Origin: Gracilinema caldarium
GTDB taxonomy: Bacteria > Spirochaetota > Spirochaetia > Treponematales > Breznakiellaceae
DNA length: 64,000 nt
NCBI RefSeq assembly: GCF_029265695.1
Contig: NZ_JAJUHW010000002.1
Span: forward strand, 62,001 to 126,000
Direction of reading: 5' to 3'
The notes beneath the pieces were generated by a model, which was given only the letters and a program-made list of their open reading frames with translations, searched no databases and was not told where the DNA came from. Shown one piece after another: positions 35,220-45,420 of this stretch. Numbering within the stretch: the stretch's first letter is position 1; each line of letters starts with the position of its first letter. Both the position numbers and the translations under genes were made by a program.

Positions 35220-36110
35220 GTGGCAAGCGGCACATTTGCGGATAAGTTAAAGCGTCTTCTGGGACTTGAAGGGAGACTTTCTGATGAACTCTTTGATGAT
35301 TTAACTGATTTGCTTGTAGAAGGTGATTTTGGCGCTGCAGAGGCTTATAAAACGGTAGATGCCTTAAAGGCTTATTGCAAAAAGCAGGGTGCGAGCGAAG
35401 TCGAAGCAGTGAAAACAATACTATCTCAGCTGCTTACCGAGCAGCTACAGAAAGTGCCACAATCTCAAGCTGTATTACAAAAGCCCGATCGGCTGACTAT
35501 AATGCTTCTTTTAGGTGTAAACGGAGTCGGCAAAACGACAACCTGCGCAAAGCTTGCCAGTCAGTATCAGCGCCTATACCAGATCCGGCCCATCCTCGCA
35601 GCAGCCGATACGTTCCGGGCTGCCGCTATAGATCAGCTTAAAATACACGGGGAACGGCTTGGATTGCGGGTAGTGGCCCATAAGCAGGGCGGTGACCCTG
35701 GGGCCGTCGTTTTTGATGCAATCGAAGCGGCCCAGGCATCCGCTTCTCCCCTCGTGATTGGAGATACCGCTGGCCGCATGCACACAAAATCTGCTCTTGT
35801 GGAAGAATTAAAAAAAATCGATAGGATTGTGCTATCCAAAGCGCAGGATGCGCGATATTACAAATTATTGGTACTGGATGCCACTACAGGACGCAATGCG
35901 CTTGCCCAGGCAGAGGTATTCCACAGTGCAGTAAAATTAGACGGTGTCATCCTTACTAAATATGATTCAAGCGCTAAGGGCGGAGTTATCTTTTCTCTGG
36001 CTGAGTCCTTATCGCTCCCGGTGCTTTATCTATGCACTGGAGAACAATATAACGACATCCGTCAGTTTGATTCTGAAGCCTTTGTCAAAGAATTTATAGG
36101 AATATCCTAA
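35220..36110 (+). CDS. ftsY: Signal recognition particle receptor FtsY
   Basis: FtsY docks SRP-ribosome complexes at the membrane. The 296-residue product is just the N-G core, without the long acidic A domain of the E. coli protein. G-domain motifs are GVNGVGKTTTCAKL near 100, DTFRAAAIDQL, and DTAGRMHTK, TKYDSSAKGG and GTGEQYNDIR-like ends. GTG 35220 is preferred since AAAGGA stands about 9 nt before it; ATG 35211 touches the SD and is less likely. It lies between two unrecognised exported-protein genes. Confidence 0.93.
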   Translation: MASGTFADKLKRLLGLEGRLSDELFDDLTDLLVEGDFGAAEAYKTVDALKAYCKKQGASEVEAVKTILSQLLTEQLQKVPQSQAVLQKPDRLTIMLLLGVNGVGKTTTCAKLASQYQRLYQIRPILAAADTFRAAAIDQLKIHGERLGLRVVAHKQGGDPGAVVFDAIEAAQASASPLVIGDTAGRMHTKSALVEELKKIDRIVLSKAQDARYYKLLVLDATTGRNALAQAEVFHSAVKLDGVILTKYDSSAKGGVIFSLAESLSLPVLYLCTGEQYNDIRQFDSEAFVKEFIGIS

Positions 36111-36117
36111 TCCGCTT

Positions 36118-37146
36118 ATGAAAACAAAGCTATTCCCCTGTCTGTTCATCCTTGTTCTGTTTCCGATTTCTGCTTCGGACTGGTATCGTTCCAGTCCGGG
36201 AGGTATTGCGCTGGAACAAATGGGTAAGCTTGCAGCTCTGCGCCAGGAATATGCTTTGGAAGTTTACGAACCGGCTCTATCGGAACTGCCTGAAATGCTC
36301 CAGGATATTGGAAAGAAAGCAAGTCGCATGAGTGCTGAGCGGCTTTACCATAATGAAAAAGTAACGCTCAGCAGATACAAATTTTGGGATGGGCAAAACA
36401 AGATGCTCTACGCATCCCAATTCGACACGCAAGGTTATTCATGGATAGAGTGTTATGACACAAAACAGCAGCTTATAGAAGAATACTGGGCTGTTCAAGA
36501 TTCTGACTGGTTCAGAAGGGTATTTGTTTTTGCGGGAGATCGCATTTCCGTATCTAAAACTTTTGCAGCTCCTCCGATGGAAGAAGGTTCGCTCATATTC
36601 ACTGACTTTTACCGCTATGACCGCTCAGGTTTACTGCGTATCATAGAAAGAGTGCCAGCAAAAGAATCTCTCGTTTCTGCTAAAACTGAATGGTTTTCAA
36701 AGAATGTCCCATCCCTCACGAGCCTTAACAGGCCGGGGCCCGGGGCTGTTGTCATCCCAGAAACTATAAAAACTGAGACCTTACAGGATATCATAATTTT
36801 GTATAATCTTGATTCAAGGGGCAGGGTGATACGGGAGCAGCATAAAAAACAAGATGGCAGTGTACTATATGAGCGGACCAATGTATGGGAACAGGATCGG
36901 CTGGTAACGGTAACCATTGATGAGCAGGGCCCTACAAAAAGAATTGAATATACCTATGATGCACAGGGAAACCGAATAAGCGAAAAATACTACGCTGGTA
37001 CCCAACTGGAGCGGCAAATTATTATTCAAGGAAACCAGGAAATCGAAGAATTATATGATAAAGGGCAGCTTGTTCTTAAAACTATATGGGTTAATGGAAT
37101 AAAGATACAGGAGCAGCGGCCTAGACGCCAACAACTTAAACCATAG
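36118..37146 (+). CDS. Exported protein with YD-repeat-like segments, unknown function
   Basis: This 342-residue protein has a signal peptide (1-20, MKTKLF...SAS) and a mainly beta-rich mature part. Two stretches, IILYNLDSRGRVIREQHKKQ and EYTYDAQGNRISEKYY, resemble the YD/RHS repeat pattern, as in secreted repeat proteins. It starts 7 bp after ftsY. No catalytic motif is visible. It is probably periplasmic or outer-surface exposed, but that is inference. Confidence 0.62.
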   Translation: MKTKLFPCLFILVLFPISASDWYRSSPGGIALEQMGKLAALRQEYALEVYEPALSELPEMLQDIGKKASRMSAERLYHNEKVTLSRYKFWDGQNKMLYASQFDTQGYSWIECYDTKQQLIEEYWAVQDSDWFRRVFVFAGDRISVSKTFAAPPMEEGSLIFTDFYRYDRSGLLRIIERVPAKESLVSAKTEWFSKNVPSLTSLNRPGPGAVVIPETIKTETLQDIIILYNLDSRGRVIREQHKKQDGSVLYERTNVWEQDRLVTVTIDEQGPTKRIEYTYDAQGNRISEKYYAGTQLERQIIIQGNQEIEELYDKGQLVLKTIWVNGIKIQEQRPRRQQLKP

Positions 37147-37198
37147 CAGGGAGTAAATCATGGTGTATCTTTTCTGCTGCTCAGGAGAAACATAATCT

Positions 37199-38512
37199 AT
37201 GGGCAAACGACGCTGGATAGGTTTTATTGCATTACGATATTTGTCGCGGTCTAAAAAACGACGCAGATCTTCCGCTTCAGTTTCATCGATGTTCACTATT
37301 ATAGGCATCGCTACCGGTGTCTTTGCACTCATTATTGTCATCGGCATCATGAATGGTTTCCAAATGGGATTTATAGAAAGCATCCTTGAGATTTCTTCAT
37401 TTCATCTCCGTATTGAAAAGCCATTAGAGGAGAGCACGGAACCATGGCTTTCAAACCCTCATATTCGCTCGGCAATCACTTTTTCGGAATTTCAAGCCCT
37501 GATCCGGGGAACGCGAAAAAATCAGCAGGTTGCGCTTGTGCGGGGCCTCCCTGCCGATGCGGCAGGGCGTGATCCTGCCATGATACAGGCTCTCCATTTA
37601 CAGGCTGGTAGCTTTGCTGTCGATAAAACCGATTCCATTATACTTGGTACAGAATTAGCCCGTATCTTAGGTGTACGGATTGGAGACCCTGTTTCACTGG
37701 CTTCAATAAGCGGTGATTTGTTTGGAGAGACAAGGCCAGAGCTGGATACCTTTGTTGTCACAGGCATATTTCGCTCCAATTATTATGAATTTGATTCCTC
37801 CTGGGCGTTCATCAATATGGACCGTGCTATAGCTCTTCAGGAAGGAAAGGGCACTGTGCAGCTAGGCGTTAAGCTCCATGATCGTTGGATGGACCAACAG
37901 GTTCAAAAAGAATTGGCAAAAACCAACCCAGATTGGTCAAACCGAATAACAACCTGGCGGGAATATAACCGTTCTTTTTTCGGAGCCCTCAGAACAGAAA
38001 AATTGACCATGTTTCTTTTAGTGGGACTTATATTTGTTGTCGTTGCCCTGAATATGTACCAATCGCAGCGAAAATCGGTTTTGGAACGGAGAGAAGAAAT
38101 AGGATTACTTCGGGCTATGGGAGCATCTGTGCCGTCGATTAAAACAATTTTTGCGATTAACGGGTTTGTGGTAGGTTTCTCAGGGGCAACCCTCGGCATG
38201 CTGCCGGCTCTTTGGTTTGCAAATAATATACAAATGTTTTTTATAATGCTCGAGGGTCTCGTGAATGGTTTTATTGGAACTGCAAATGTTATAGTAACGT
38301 TTATATCCGGCAATGCGATCCAATTTGACCAAAGAATTACCTTTTTCTCTCCCCAAGTTTTTTATTTAAAGGATATTCCATGCAGGCTGGTGCCTTCTGA
38401 AGTTTTGATTATCTATTTATTTGGCCTTTTATCAGCCACCCTTGCGTCCCTCTGGGCTGCTGGCCCGGTAAGCAAGCTTTATCCTGCGGAGGTGCTTCGC
38501 TATGATCAGTAA
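37199..38512 (+). CDS. lolC: Lipoprotein-releasing ABC permease, LolC/E type
   Basis: This 437-residue FtsX-like permease has a first membrane helix near 30-55, a periplasmic MacB-like domain (about 60-260) and three more helices in the C-terminal third (LVGLIFVVVALNMYQSQRKSV; ELGLLRAMGAS-type motif at 297-306 in EEIGLLRAMGAS). With the following ATPase and permease it forms a LolCDE-type complex that extracts lipoproteins from the inner membrane. No lolA or lolB is in the window. Its end overlaps lolD by 11 bp. The pre-gene AGGAG is 12 nt away, rather far. Confidence 0.87.
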   Translation: MGKRRWIGFIALRYLSRSKKRRRSSASVSSMFTIIGIATGVFALIIVIGIMNGFQMGFIESILEISSFHLRIEKPLEESTEPWLSNPHIRSAITFSEFQALIRGTRKNQQVALVRGLPADAAGRDPAMIQALHLQAGSFAVDKTDSIILGTELARILGVRIGDPVSLASISGDLFGETRPELDTFVVTGIFRSNYYEFDSSWAFINMDRAIALQEGKGTVQLGVKLHDRWMDQQVQKELAKTNPDWSNRITTWREYNRSFFGALRTEKLTMFLLVGLIFVVVALNMYQSQRKSVLERREEIGLLRAMGASVPSIKTIFAINGFVVGFSGATLGMLPALWFANNIQMFFIMLEGLVNGFIGTANVIVTFISGNAIQFDQRITFFSPQVFYLKDIPCRLVPSEVLIIYLFGLLSATLASLWAAGPVSKLYPAEVLRYDQ

Positions 38513-39227
38513 TGAAACGATGCAGACTTCTGTTCCTGCTCTTGAGATTCGGGAGGTCCATAAATCCTATCTTTCCGGGACTGAAACCCTGGCAATTTTA
38601 CGATCCGTGTCCTTTTCTGTTTTAGAAGGTTCAAGCGTGGCAATCACTGGAGAAAGCGGCAGCGGCAAGAGTACCCTGCTTAATATCCTTGGCGGTCTTG
38701 ACCGGGCCGATGCGGGCTCCGTCCGGGTAGGGAAATACCTGCTAGAACAGCTCAATGAGCGCCAGCTCAATGAATACCGAGGACGGCATGTGGGATTTAT
38801 TTTTCAATTCCATTATCTCCTTAAGGATTTTACGGCCCTTGAGAATGTAATGCTTCCTGCTTACATGGCAGGGGCCTCCAAAAAGGATGCCTTGGAAAAG
38901 GCTCGACTTTTGCTTGCCGATGTAGGAATGGAACACCGGCTCGGCCATTATCCAGCCCAGCTTTCAGGCGGGGAACGCCAACGGGTTGCCGTGGCCCGTT
39001 CATTGGTAAATGATCCGGATGTGATTTTAGCCGATGAGCCTACGGGCAATCTGGATCGATACAACAGTCAGTCTGTGGCGGAACTTCTCTTTGCAAATGC
39101 CGAAAAATATCGAAAAACCCTCATTGTGGTGACCCATGACGAAGGAATAGCGCGGCGGGCAGAAATCCGATTCAAACTAAATGAAGGTATCCTTATGACC
39201 CAGGACGATAGCGGAGTTTCTCCATGA
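38502..39227 (+). CDS. lolD: Lipoprotein-releasing ABC ATPase LolD
   Basis: This 241-residue MacB/LolD-type ATPase has Walker [10 protein letters not shown] near 48, the Q-loop FIFQFHYLL, the signature [15 protein letters not shown], Walker [13 protein letters not shown] and the switch histidine in [27 protein letters not shown] is characteristic of LolD. It energises the two flanking permeases. SD GGAGGT lies 8 nt before the ATG inside lolC, and the stop overlaps lolE by ATGA. Confidence 0.92.
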   Translation: MISNETMQTSVPALEIREVHKSYLSGTETLAILRSVSFSVLEGSSVAITGESGSGKSTLLNILGGLDRADAGSVRVGKYLLEQLNERQLNEYRGRHVGFIFQFHYLLKDFTALENVMLPAYMAGASKKDALEKARLLLADVGMEHRLGHYPAQLSGGERQRVAVARSLVNDPDVILADEPTGNLDRYNSQSVAELLFANAEKYRKTLIVVTHDEGIARRAEIRFKLNEGILMTQDDSGVSP

Positions 39228-40492
39228 GACAACGGGTACGTTTTTTTATTGCCCTGCGGTATCTCTTAGGCAGGTCTCCCGAAGGTAGCAGGTATTTGCG
39301 GGGGGCTGCTCTGGGAATAGCAATCAGTATGATTCCCATCATGGTAACCCTCATCGTTTCAGATGGTATGATACAGGGAATTACTGACCGTTATTTAGAA
39401 CTGGGGACTGGCCATTTGCAGGTCTATGCCTATGGGCCTGCACAGGAAGAGGTCTCCCTTTTAATACCCCATATACAGGATATTGAAGGAGTTAGTCTAA
39501 TAAGTCCCGAACGGGACGGTCTTGGCATAGTGGTCGGGCCCAATGGTAAAACCGGTGTTACCCTTCGATCTGTTTCGCACAATTATATTGAGTATCCTGG
39601 TACCCGCCAATATCTTTCACTCCTTTCAGGGGAACTGAGCCTGTCTGGCCCAAGATCATGTCTTATAGGGACTAAGGTGGCTGAGTCTATCGGTGCCAAG
39701 CCAGGTGATACCATACGGCTTATGACAGTTAAAAATACAAATACGGGGAATATGATACCGAGGATAACGGCCCTCACTGTAAGTGGCATTGTTTCTTCAG
39801 GGTATCGTGAACTGGATTCTTTATGGTGCTTTATCCCCTATGACTTAGGCCGTTCTATACTGTCTTCGGATACCTCTAAATCATTTTTGGTTATTAAAAC
39901 TAAGAACCCCTATAAGGGACTTGAGTCAACCGCTGCGGTAATCCAAGAACGGTTAGGCGATACTAGTGGAGTGTACAACTGGAAAGAGCTGCAGGCTACC
40001 CAATACCAGTCTTTTGAATCTACCAGACAGATGCTGCTTCTTATTATGGCAATTATTGTTTTAGTTGCAGCGGTCAATGTGGCGTCCGCAACCAGTATGC
40101 TGGTGGTGGAACGGCGGCGTGAAATAGCCATCCTTAAATCCTATGGGGCAGCTCCTTTCGATATTTCTTTGCTTTTTTCATTAGGGGCTGGAATCACCGG
40201 CTTTATCGGTTCTGCTATAGGAATCGCATTGGGACTGGGAATTGGGTATACTATCAATGAAATCATCCATGGATTAGAATTTATCCTGTCTGGAATTTCG
40301 AGTTTGTACCATGGAGATCCGGTTGTGATTCTTAACCCCTCCTATTATCTTGAACGGATCCCTATTGTGGTTAATTGGTCGGTTGTTGGCATACTGTTTG
40401 TGATTACCGTGCTTGGTTCTATGATTGCCGCCCTGGGTGGTGCCCGTCAGGCTGGCAAACTATTACCGGTTGAAATATTACAGAAATATTAA
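39224..40492 (+). CDS. lolE: Lipoprotein-releasing ABC permease, LolE/C type
   Basis: This second FtsX-like permease, 422 residues, has an N-terminal helix, a periplasmic domain (about 50-260) and three C-terminal helices; MLLLIMAIIVLVAAVNVASATSM and VVERRREIAILKSYGA are family hallmarks. It should form the heterodimer with LolC and pair with LolD. Which permease is C and which is E cannot be decided by position alone. The gene ends 10 bp before mcsA. Confidence 0.87.
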   Translation: MRQRVRFFIALRYLLGRSPEGSRYLRGAALGIAISMIPIMVTLIVSDGMIQGITDRYLELGTGHLQVYAYGPAQEEVSLLIPHIQDIEGVSLISPERDGLGIVVGPNGKTGVTLRSVSHNYIEYPGTRQYLSLLSGELSLSGPRSCLIGTKVAESIGAKPGDTIRLMTVKNTNTGNMIPRITALTVSGIVSSGYRELDSLWCFIPYDLGRSILSSDTSKSFLVIKTKNPYKGLESTAAVIQERLGDTSGVYNWKELQATQYQSFESTRQMLLLIMAIIVLVAAVNVASATSMLVVERRREIAILKSYGAAPFDISLLFSLGAGITGFIGSAIGIALGLGIGYTINEIIHGLEFILSGISSLYHGDPVVILNPSYYLERIPIVVNWSVVGILFVITVLGSMIAALGGARQAGKLLPVEILQKY

Positions 40493-40502
40493 GGATGGAC
40501 AT

Positions 40503-41036
40503 ATGCTTTGTGATATTTGCGGAAAACGGGAAGCAATTGTATTTATTCATCAGGTGGGTGCGGGGGGACAGTCAGAATTGCATCTTTGTTCCCAATGTGC
40601 CTACGAACATGGTTTACAAAATTTGGAAGGTGATATAGGCAAGGCGCTTTCAGATCTGCTTAAGAAACTGCCCTTAGATAAAGTGCCCGCATCGGGCCTT
40701 TCTCCCTTAGGAAAAGCGAAAAAAAAATATCCCGAACAATGTCCCTTCTGCGGACTTTCTTTACAGGAACTTAAAAAACAAGGTCTTGCGGGCTGTGAAA
40801 CATGCTGGAATGTATTTGGAGATCTGTTGGTTGTACCTCATGTTAAAAAACAGGGGGCTCAACAGCATAGGGGCCGTTTTTCGATCCAAGTTTCTGATGC
40901 AATTGCCCAAAAGCAGGAGCTGGAACAACTGAAGAACCTTTTACAGGCTGCAGTTGAAAGGGAAGATTATGAGCAGGCCGCAATCTACCGGGACCGGATT
41001 CGGATTCTAGAAATGGGAGCTGCACGTCGTGGATAA
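40503..41036 (+). CDS. mcsA: McsA-like zinc-finger UVR protein
   Basis: This 177-residue protein starts at ATG 40503 (AAGGATGG upstream) with CDICGK, then CSQC, CPFCG and CETC, giving two treble-clef-type zinc sites, and ends in a UVR motif (EDYEQAAIYRDRIRIL) at about 157-172. This is the McsA layout, the activator/adaptor of the arginine kinase McsB and partner of ClpC. It overlaps the next gene by 8 bp. In Firmicutes the order is ctsR-mcsA-mcsB-clpC; no ctsR is found here. Confidence 0.87.
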   Translation: MLCDICGKREAIVFIHQVGAGGQSELHLCSQCAYEHGLQNLEGDIGKALSDLLKKLPLDKVPASGLSPLGKAKKKYPEQCPFCGLSLQELKKQGLAGCETCWNVFGDLLVVPHVKKQGAQQHRGRFSIQVSDAIAQKQELEQLKNLLQAAVEREDYEQAAIYRDRIRILEMGAARRG

Positions 41037-42126
41037 TACATGTCTTGAAAACTGGTTTTGGTTTGGCCCAAATCATCAGCAGGATTGTATTCTGTATAGC
41101 CGTCTCGGCTTTCATCGATCCCTCAAAAATGAACTGTTTCCTCATCGTGCTTCCCCGGAAGACAAGGAAGGGGTTCTTAATAATGTGCTTGCAGCCCTTA
41201 AGGGCCTCGAGATTGATCCCTATATTTTAATAGGACCTGAGAGTTCTAGAGATTGTCAATTATCTGCTCGGGAGGTTTTTGATATTCCAGAGGTGTTAAC
41301 CCTGAAAGCGGGAGAAGCGGTTTTTATCGGGGAAAAGGCCTTTCTTGCGACCATAAATATTCATTCCCATATTAATTTTTCGCTCATGGGACCAGGATCT
41401 CAGCCTTTGGAACAGTTTCAGGATCTAGTAGCCATTGATACTCAGCTTGATAAACGCCTCTCCTGGGCCTGCACCGAAACCTATGGATTTCTTAACCCAG
41501 ACCCTATTCATACGGGCAGCGGAATGGAATTTGAAGCCCTTTTGTTTTTGCCGGGTATTATAGACAGTGATATGTATGATCGAGTTATGAAGGGACTCCT
41601 TGCCCAGGGCTTTGCAATTTCAGTATACGATACAAAGGAGCAAAAGGATGAAGAAGACCTATCGCAGCAAGAGATAAGGAGCCCTTTTATTCAACTAACC
41701 TATACAGTACCCCTGGGAGTTTCTGAACAGGAAGGGCTTGAAAAAATAACAAATGCCCTTGAAGGTCTTATGAAGGGTGAACGGGCCACGAGGGAGCGGC
41801 TTGCGGAAAAGCTTTCGGAAGAAATAAAGGACAAGTCCTGGCGTGCTTATGCGCTTTTAACTCATGCACAGCTTCTGTCTAAAACGGAGTGCCGCAGCCT
41901 CATTTCAGATTTGCGAGCCGGTATTGTATATGGCAGTTTGCCGATGAGCAGTGCTCAAGGGATTCTGAAAGACTGCGACCGATTGTGGTTTGGCACAGAA
42001 ACGCTGGTACGGCAAGCCCTGGAAGCTTATCCTGCCGATCAGAGATCGGAAAAATTATCAAAAAGTCTCAGATCAAAACTTGTCCGGAACATACTTTCGC
42101 AGTACCATATAGAGGGGGAGATTTAA
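41029..42126 (+). CDS. McsB-like protein (ATP:guanido phosphotransferase fold), kinase site probably degraded
   Basis: This 365-residue protein aligns by eye with McsB: ILYSRLGFHRS near 21-31, the TGSG block near 160, ERATRERL and a conserved DLRAGIVYG near 309. Several residues that phosphagen/arginine kinases need look changed: the second arginine of SRxR is glycine, the nucleophile-loop cysteine in the TCPTN-type motif is aspartate (LNPDPIHTG), and the next arginine is glutamate. The pArg-recognition part (DxRxG) is kept. It may work as an adaptor or pArg reader for ClpC. The start is GTG with GGGAG upstream. Confidence 0.72.
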   Translation: MDNTCLENWFWFGPNHQQDCILYSRLGFHRSLKNELFPHRASPEDKEGVLNNVLAALKGLEIDPYILIGPESSRDCQLSAREVFDIPEVLTLKAGEAVFIGEKAFLATINIHSHINFSLMGPGSQPLEQFQDLVAIDTQLDKRLSWACTETYGFLNPDPIHTGSGMEFEALLFLPGIIDSDMYDRVMKGLLAQGFAISVYDTKEQKDEEDLSQQEIRSPFIQLTYTVPLGVSEQEGLEKITNALEGLMKGERATRERLAEKLSEEIKDKSWRAYALLTHAQLLSKTECRSLISDLRAGIVYGSLPMSSAQGILKDCDRLWFGTETLVRQALEAYPADQRSEKLSKSLRSKLVRNILSQYHIEGEI

Positions 42127-42127
42127 T

Positions 42128-44698
42128 TTGTTTAAAGGTTTGACCCAACGGGCCCAACGAATATTAACGGTTATCGCACAGGATGAAGCTCGCCGCTTCC
42201 ACAGCGATCAGCTTCTGCCTGAACATATACTCGTGGCGATTATTAAAGATGGATCCGGTACAGCCTGCAGAGCCCTCGAGGATCTGGCCATCGATTTGCA
42301 GGATTTTCGCCATGTCCTTGAACGGGAAATACCGCAAAAAACGGGAACCTTTATTTTTGGCGATGTCCCGCCGTCCCGTCGTGCCAGGATGCTTCTTGAG
42401 GCTGCGGCCGAAGAAGCCCGCGCTTTTGGACACGAATATGTCGGAACGGAACATCTTTTATTGGCCTCGGTGAGGGAAGAGGATTCACCGGCTGCCCGGT
42501 ATATTGCCGAAAAACATATCAGTTCTGAGATGCTTCGTTCCACCATACAGCTCGTGTTAGGACAATTCAGAGACGATGGCCCTGCCGAAGATCCTCGGGA
42601 TAATTCGCATATTTCCAGTTCAGGACCTGGTGCTGGTTCTGGCGCAGGTGCTTTTGGCAGCGCTACGTCTTCGGGTCCAAAAATAACAAGGACCCCTATA
42701 TTAGACGAATTTTCCCGGGACCTCACTTCCATGGCCCGGCTTGGTGCTATGGATCCTGTTATTGGTCGGGAAAAGGAAGTTCGCCGGGTAGTACGCATCC
42801 TCGCCAGGAGAACGAAAAATAATCCCATACTGGTAGGCGAGCCTGGGGTCGGCAAAACCGCGGTGGTGGAAGCCCTGGCCCAGCTTATCGCTTCAGAAAA
42901 CGTTCCGGAAATCCTTGCAGACAAGCGGCTCCTCGCCCTCGATCTCGCATCGGTGGTAGCGGGTACAAAGTACCGCGGCGAATTTGAGGAACGGCTCAAA
43001 AAAATCATGAAGGAAATCAGCCAGGCTGGAAATATCATCCTCTTTATCGATGAAATACACACCGTAATAGGAGCCGGAGGGGCTGAAGGCACCATTGATG
43101 CCTCTAATATGCTCAAACCGGCCCTTTCCCGGGGCGAAGTGCAATGTATAGGCGCCACAACCCTGTCTGAGTACCGAAAACACTTTGAAAAGGATGCGGC
43201 CCTAGAACGACGTTTTCAAATGGTGGCCATAGAAGAACCCTCCCTCGATGAAACCATACAGATCCTTCGGGGTATTAAATCCAAATATGAAGAACATCAT
43301 CGGGTAGTCTACAGTGAAGGAGCAATTCTTGCGGCGGCCACCCTGGCCCAGCGATATATTACAGGCCGGTTTATGCCCGACAAGGCTATCGATCTCCTGG
43401 ACGAAGCGGGGGCGAAACGGAAACTTGAGACTGATATAAAACCTGCGGAGCTCAGTGAGATCGAAGCGGAGATAAAGCGCCTTACGGAAGAAAAGGTTCG
43501 CCTGGTTGCAGCCCAGGACTATGAAAAAGCCGCGGATCTCCGCGACCAGGTTCGGTCTCTTCGTTACCAGCTCGAATCGGTAAAGCAAGCATGGGAACGG
43601 CTTTCCCGGGAAGAGCGGCCTGAAGTCTCCGAAGCGGATATACGGCAAGTCGTAGCCGAGGCCACAGGCATACCCCTTGCCCGGCTCGAAGAAAGCGCGT
43701 CTCGAAAACTGTTAAAGATAGAAGAAGAACTGCACCGTTCGGTCATCGGCCAGGATGATGCGGTCCAGCGGATTGCAGCGGCTATCCGGCGGAGCAGGGC
43801 CGGTGTTTCATCATTAAAACGACCCCAGGGCTCCTTCATTTTCTTAGGGCCCACGGGCGTTGGCAAGACGCTCTTAGCAAAACGGCTCGCCGAGTACCTC
43901 TTTGGTACTGAAGAAGCCCTGGTCCGCATTGATATGTCGGATTATATGGAAAAACACAACGCATCCCGTCTTGTAGGAGCCCCTCCGGGTTATGTGGGAT
44001 ACGAAGAGGGCGGGGTCCTGACTGAAAAAATTCGGCGAAACCCCTACCGGGTCATCCTGTTTGATGAGATTGAAAAAGCCCATCACGATGTCTTTAACCT
44101 GCTCCTTCAGGTATTAGAAGAGGGGGAATTAAAGGACAACCTGGGCCATACGGTCAGTTTCCGCAACACGGTCATCATTATGACCAGCAATGCGGGGGCC
44201 CGTGAAATTTCCCGGGACGCCCGGCTCGGTTTTAACCCCGATACGGGGATTATGAACCTGGAAGAAATCCGTTCTGCAGCCCTGGCAGAACTCAAGCGGC
44301 TATTTAACCCCGAGTTTATCAACCGGGTAGATGACATAGTGGTTTTCCATGCCCTGTCCCGTGAGCAGGTCCAGGCTATTCTTGCCCTTGAAATACAGGA
44401 GCTGAACAGTCGGCTCCATGATCAAGGTTATGTTATCCAGGTAAAACAAAGCGCCCAGGATCTTCTGATAGAAAAGGGCTGGGATCCAAAATATGGTGCC
44501 CGCCCGATGCGCCGGGCAATTCAAAAGGAACTGGAGGATGTACTGGCGGTGCTTATTCTTGAACAGGACTATCCGGCAGGGACGGTGTTTGTCGCAGAAG
44601 GGCGGGACGGCAAAATCAGCATTAAACCGAAAAGAAATAAACCAGCCCTTATTTCATCGGTTCCAGTGGTTTCTACTGAGCCGGTGAGCAAGTCCTGA
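42128..44698 (+). CDS. clpC: ClpC-type AAA+ unfoldase
   Basis: This 856-residue HSP100 has an N-terminal Clp domain repeat (1-145), a Gly/Ser-rich linker (about 158-182), AAA1 with GEPGVGKT near 237, a middle domain carrying a UVR-like [18 protein letters not shown]2 with GPTGVGKT near 574, and an LGF loop (ARLGFNP near 700) for docking to ClpP. With McsA this is a degradation system for misfolded proteins. The start is TTG, 7 nt after GGGGGAG, two bases after the mcsB-like stop. clpP is not in the window. Confidence 0.93.
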   Translation: MFKGLTQRAQRILTVIAQDEARRFHSDQLLPEHILVAIIKDGSGTACRALEDLAIDLQDFRHVLEREIPQKTGTFIFGDVPPSRRARMLLEAAAEEARAFGHEYVGTEHLLLASVREEDSPAARYIAEKHISSEMLRSTIQLVLGQFRDDGPAEDPRDNSHISSSGPGAGSGAGAFGSATSSGPKITRTPILDEFSRDLTSMARLGAMDPVIGREKEVRRVVRILARRTKNNPILVGEPGVGKTAVVEALAQLIASENVPEILADKRLLALDLASVVAGTKYRGEFEERLKKIMKEISQAGNIILFIDEIHTVIGAGGAEGTIDASNMLKPALSRGEVQCIGATTLSEYRKHFEKDAALERRFQMVAIEEPSLDETIQILRGIKSKYEEHHRVVYSEGAILAAATLAQRYITGRFMPDKAIDLLDEAGAKRKLETDIKPAELSEIEAEIKRLTEEKVRLVAAQDYEKAADLRDQVRSLRYQLESVKQAWERLSREERPEVSEADIRQVVAEATGIPLARLEESASRKLLKIEEELHRSVIGQDDAVQRIAAAIRRSRAGVSSLKRPQGSFIFLGPTGVGKTLLAKRLAEYLFGTEEALVRIDMSDYMEKHNASRLVGAPPGYVGYEEGGVLTEKIRRNPYRVILFDEIEKAHHDVFNLLLQVLEEGELKDNLGHTVSFRNTVIIMTSNAGAREISRDARLGFNPDTGIMNLEEIRSAALAELKRLFNPEFINRVDDIVVFHALSREQVQAILALEIQELNSRLHDQGYVIQVKQSAQDLLIEKGWDPKYGARPMRRAIQKELEDVLAVLILEQDYPAGTVFVAEGRDGKISIKPKRNKPALISSVPVVSTEPVSKS

Positions 44699-44712
44699 TC
44701 GAGGAGGTTTTC

Positions 44713-45420
44713 ATGGTCCAATTGCCCGTTAAAGGAACTCAAGAGTACATAAGCCTTGCCCCTTCCAAAATAATAGCCGTAGGGCTCAATTATCATGCCC
44801 ATGTCCAGGAAAGCAAGGTTTTTGACCTAAAAAAACTCGAAGTTCCCAGCGAACCAGTCTTGTTTGCCAAAACTCCCAATGTGCTCATCGGTCCCGATGA
44901 ACCTATTGTGATTCCGGCCCTTCTTAAAGAATATCATTTTGATGAGCCCAGAATCGATCATGAGGCTGAACTAGCAATTATTATTTCAAAAAAATGTAAG
45001 CATGTTACAGAACAGGATGCCCTGAACTATGTGCTTGGCTACACCTGTTTTAACGATGTGAGCCAGCGCAACATCCAGAAATCAGACGCCTCCGGGTGGT
45101 TCCGGGGAAAATCCTTTGATACCTTTGGCCCCATAGGCCCCGTAATTGTGCCACCCCATCTGTTGCCGGATCCGCAAAAACTCGCTATTAGCTGCCGAGT
45201 CAACGGTAAAACTACCCAAGTAGCCTCCACTGCGGATATGATTTTTAGCATTCATAAGCTTATTTCGTTTATATCTCACAATTTCACCCTCGAAGCGGGT
45301 GACATCATTGCCACCGGAACCCCCAGTGGCGTAAGCCCCATAAAGGCCGGCGACGAAGTTGAAGTAGAAATTGAAGGTATCGGCATTTTGCGGAACCCGG
45401 TGATCGAGGAAATTTTATAA
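44713..45420 (+). CDS. Fumarylacetoacetate hydrolase (FAH) family enzyme
   Basis: This 235-residue protein has the FAH C-terminal domain: KIIAVGLNYHAHVQE near the start, EPRIDHEAELAIIISKKC near 76-94 with the metal-binding acidic residues, YTCFNDVSQRNIQ, and the GDIIATGTPSGVSPIKAGDEVEVEIEG ending. Family members cleave C-C bonds of acylpyruvates or decarboxylate oxaloacetate; the substrate cannot be told. GAGGAGG stands 5-6 nt before the ATG. Its stop and the next start overlap (TAATG). Confidence 0.88.
   Translation: MVQLPVKGTQEYISLAPSKIIAVGLNYHAHVQESKVFDLKKLEVPSEPVLFAKTPNVLIGPDEPIVIPALLKEYHFDEPRIDHEAELAIIISKKCKHVTEQDALNYVLGYTCFNDVSQRNIQKSDASGWFRGKSFDTFGPIGPVIVPPHLLPDPQKLAISCRVNGKTTQVASTADMIFSIHKLISFISHNFTLEAGDIIATGTPSGVSPIKAGDEVEVEIEGIGILRNPVIEEIL

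Noticed and set aside
42600..42680. Possible frameshift or low-quality stretch in clpC
   Set aside because: It is an in-frame Gly/Ser-rich linker between the N-domain and AAA1; the frame is open throughout.
42208..43158. 316-codon open frame on the minus strand opposite clpC
   Set aside because: Composition is serine/arginine-rich shadow sequence, with no SD and no domain; clpC motifs occupy the same bases.
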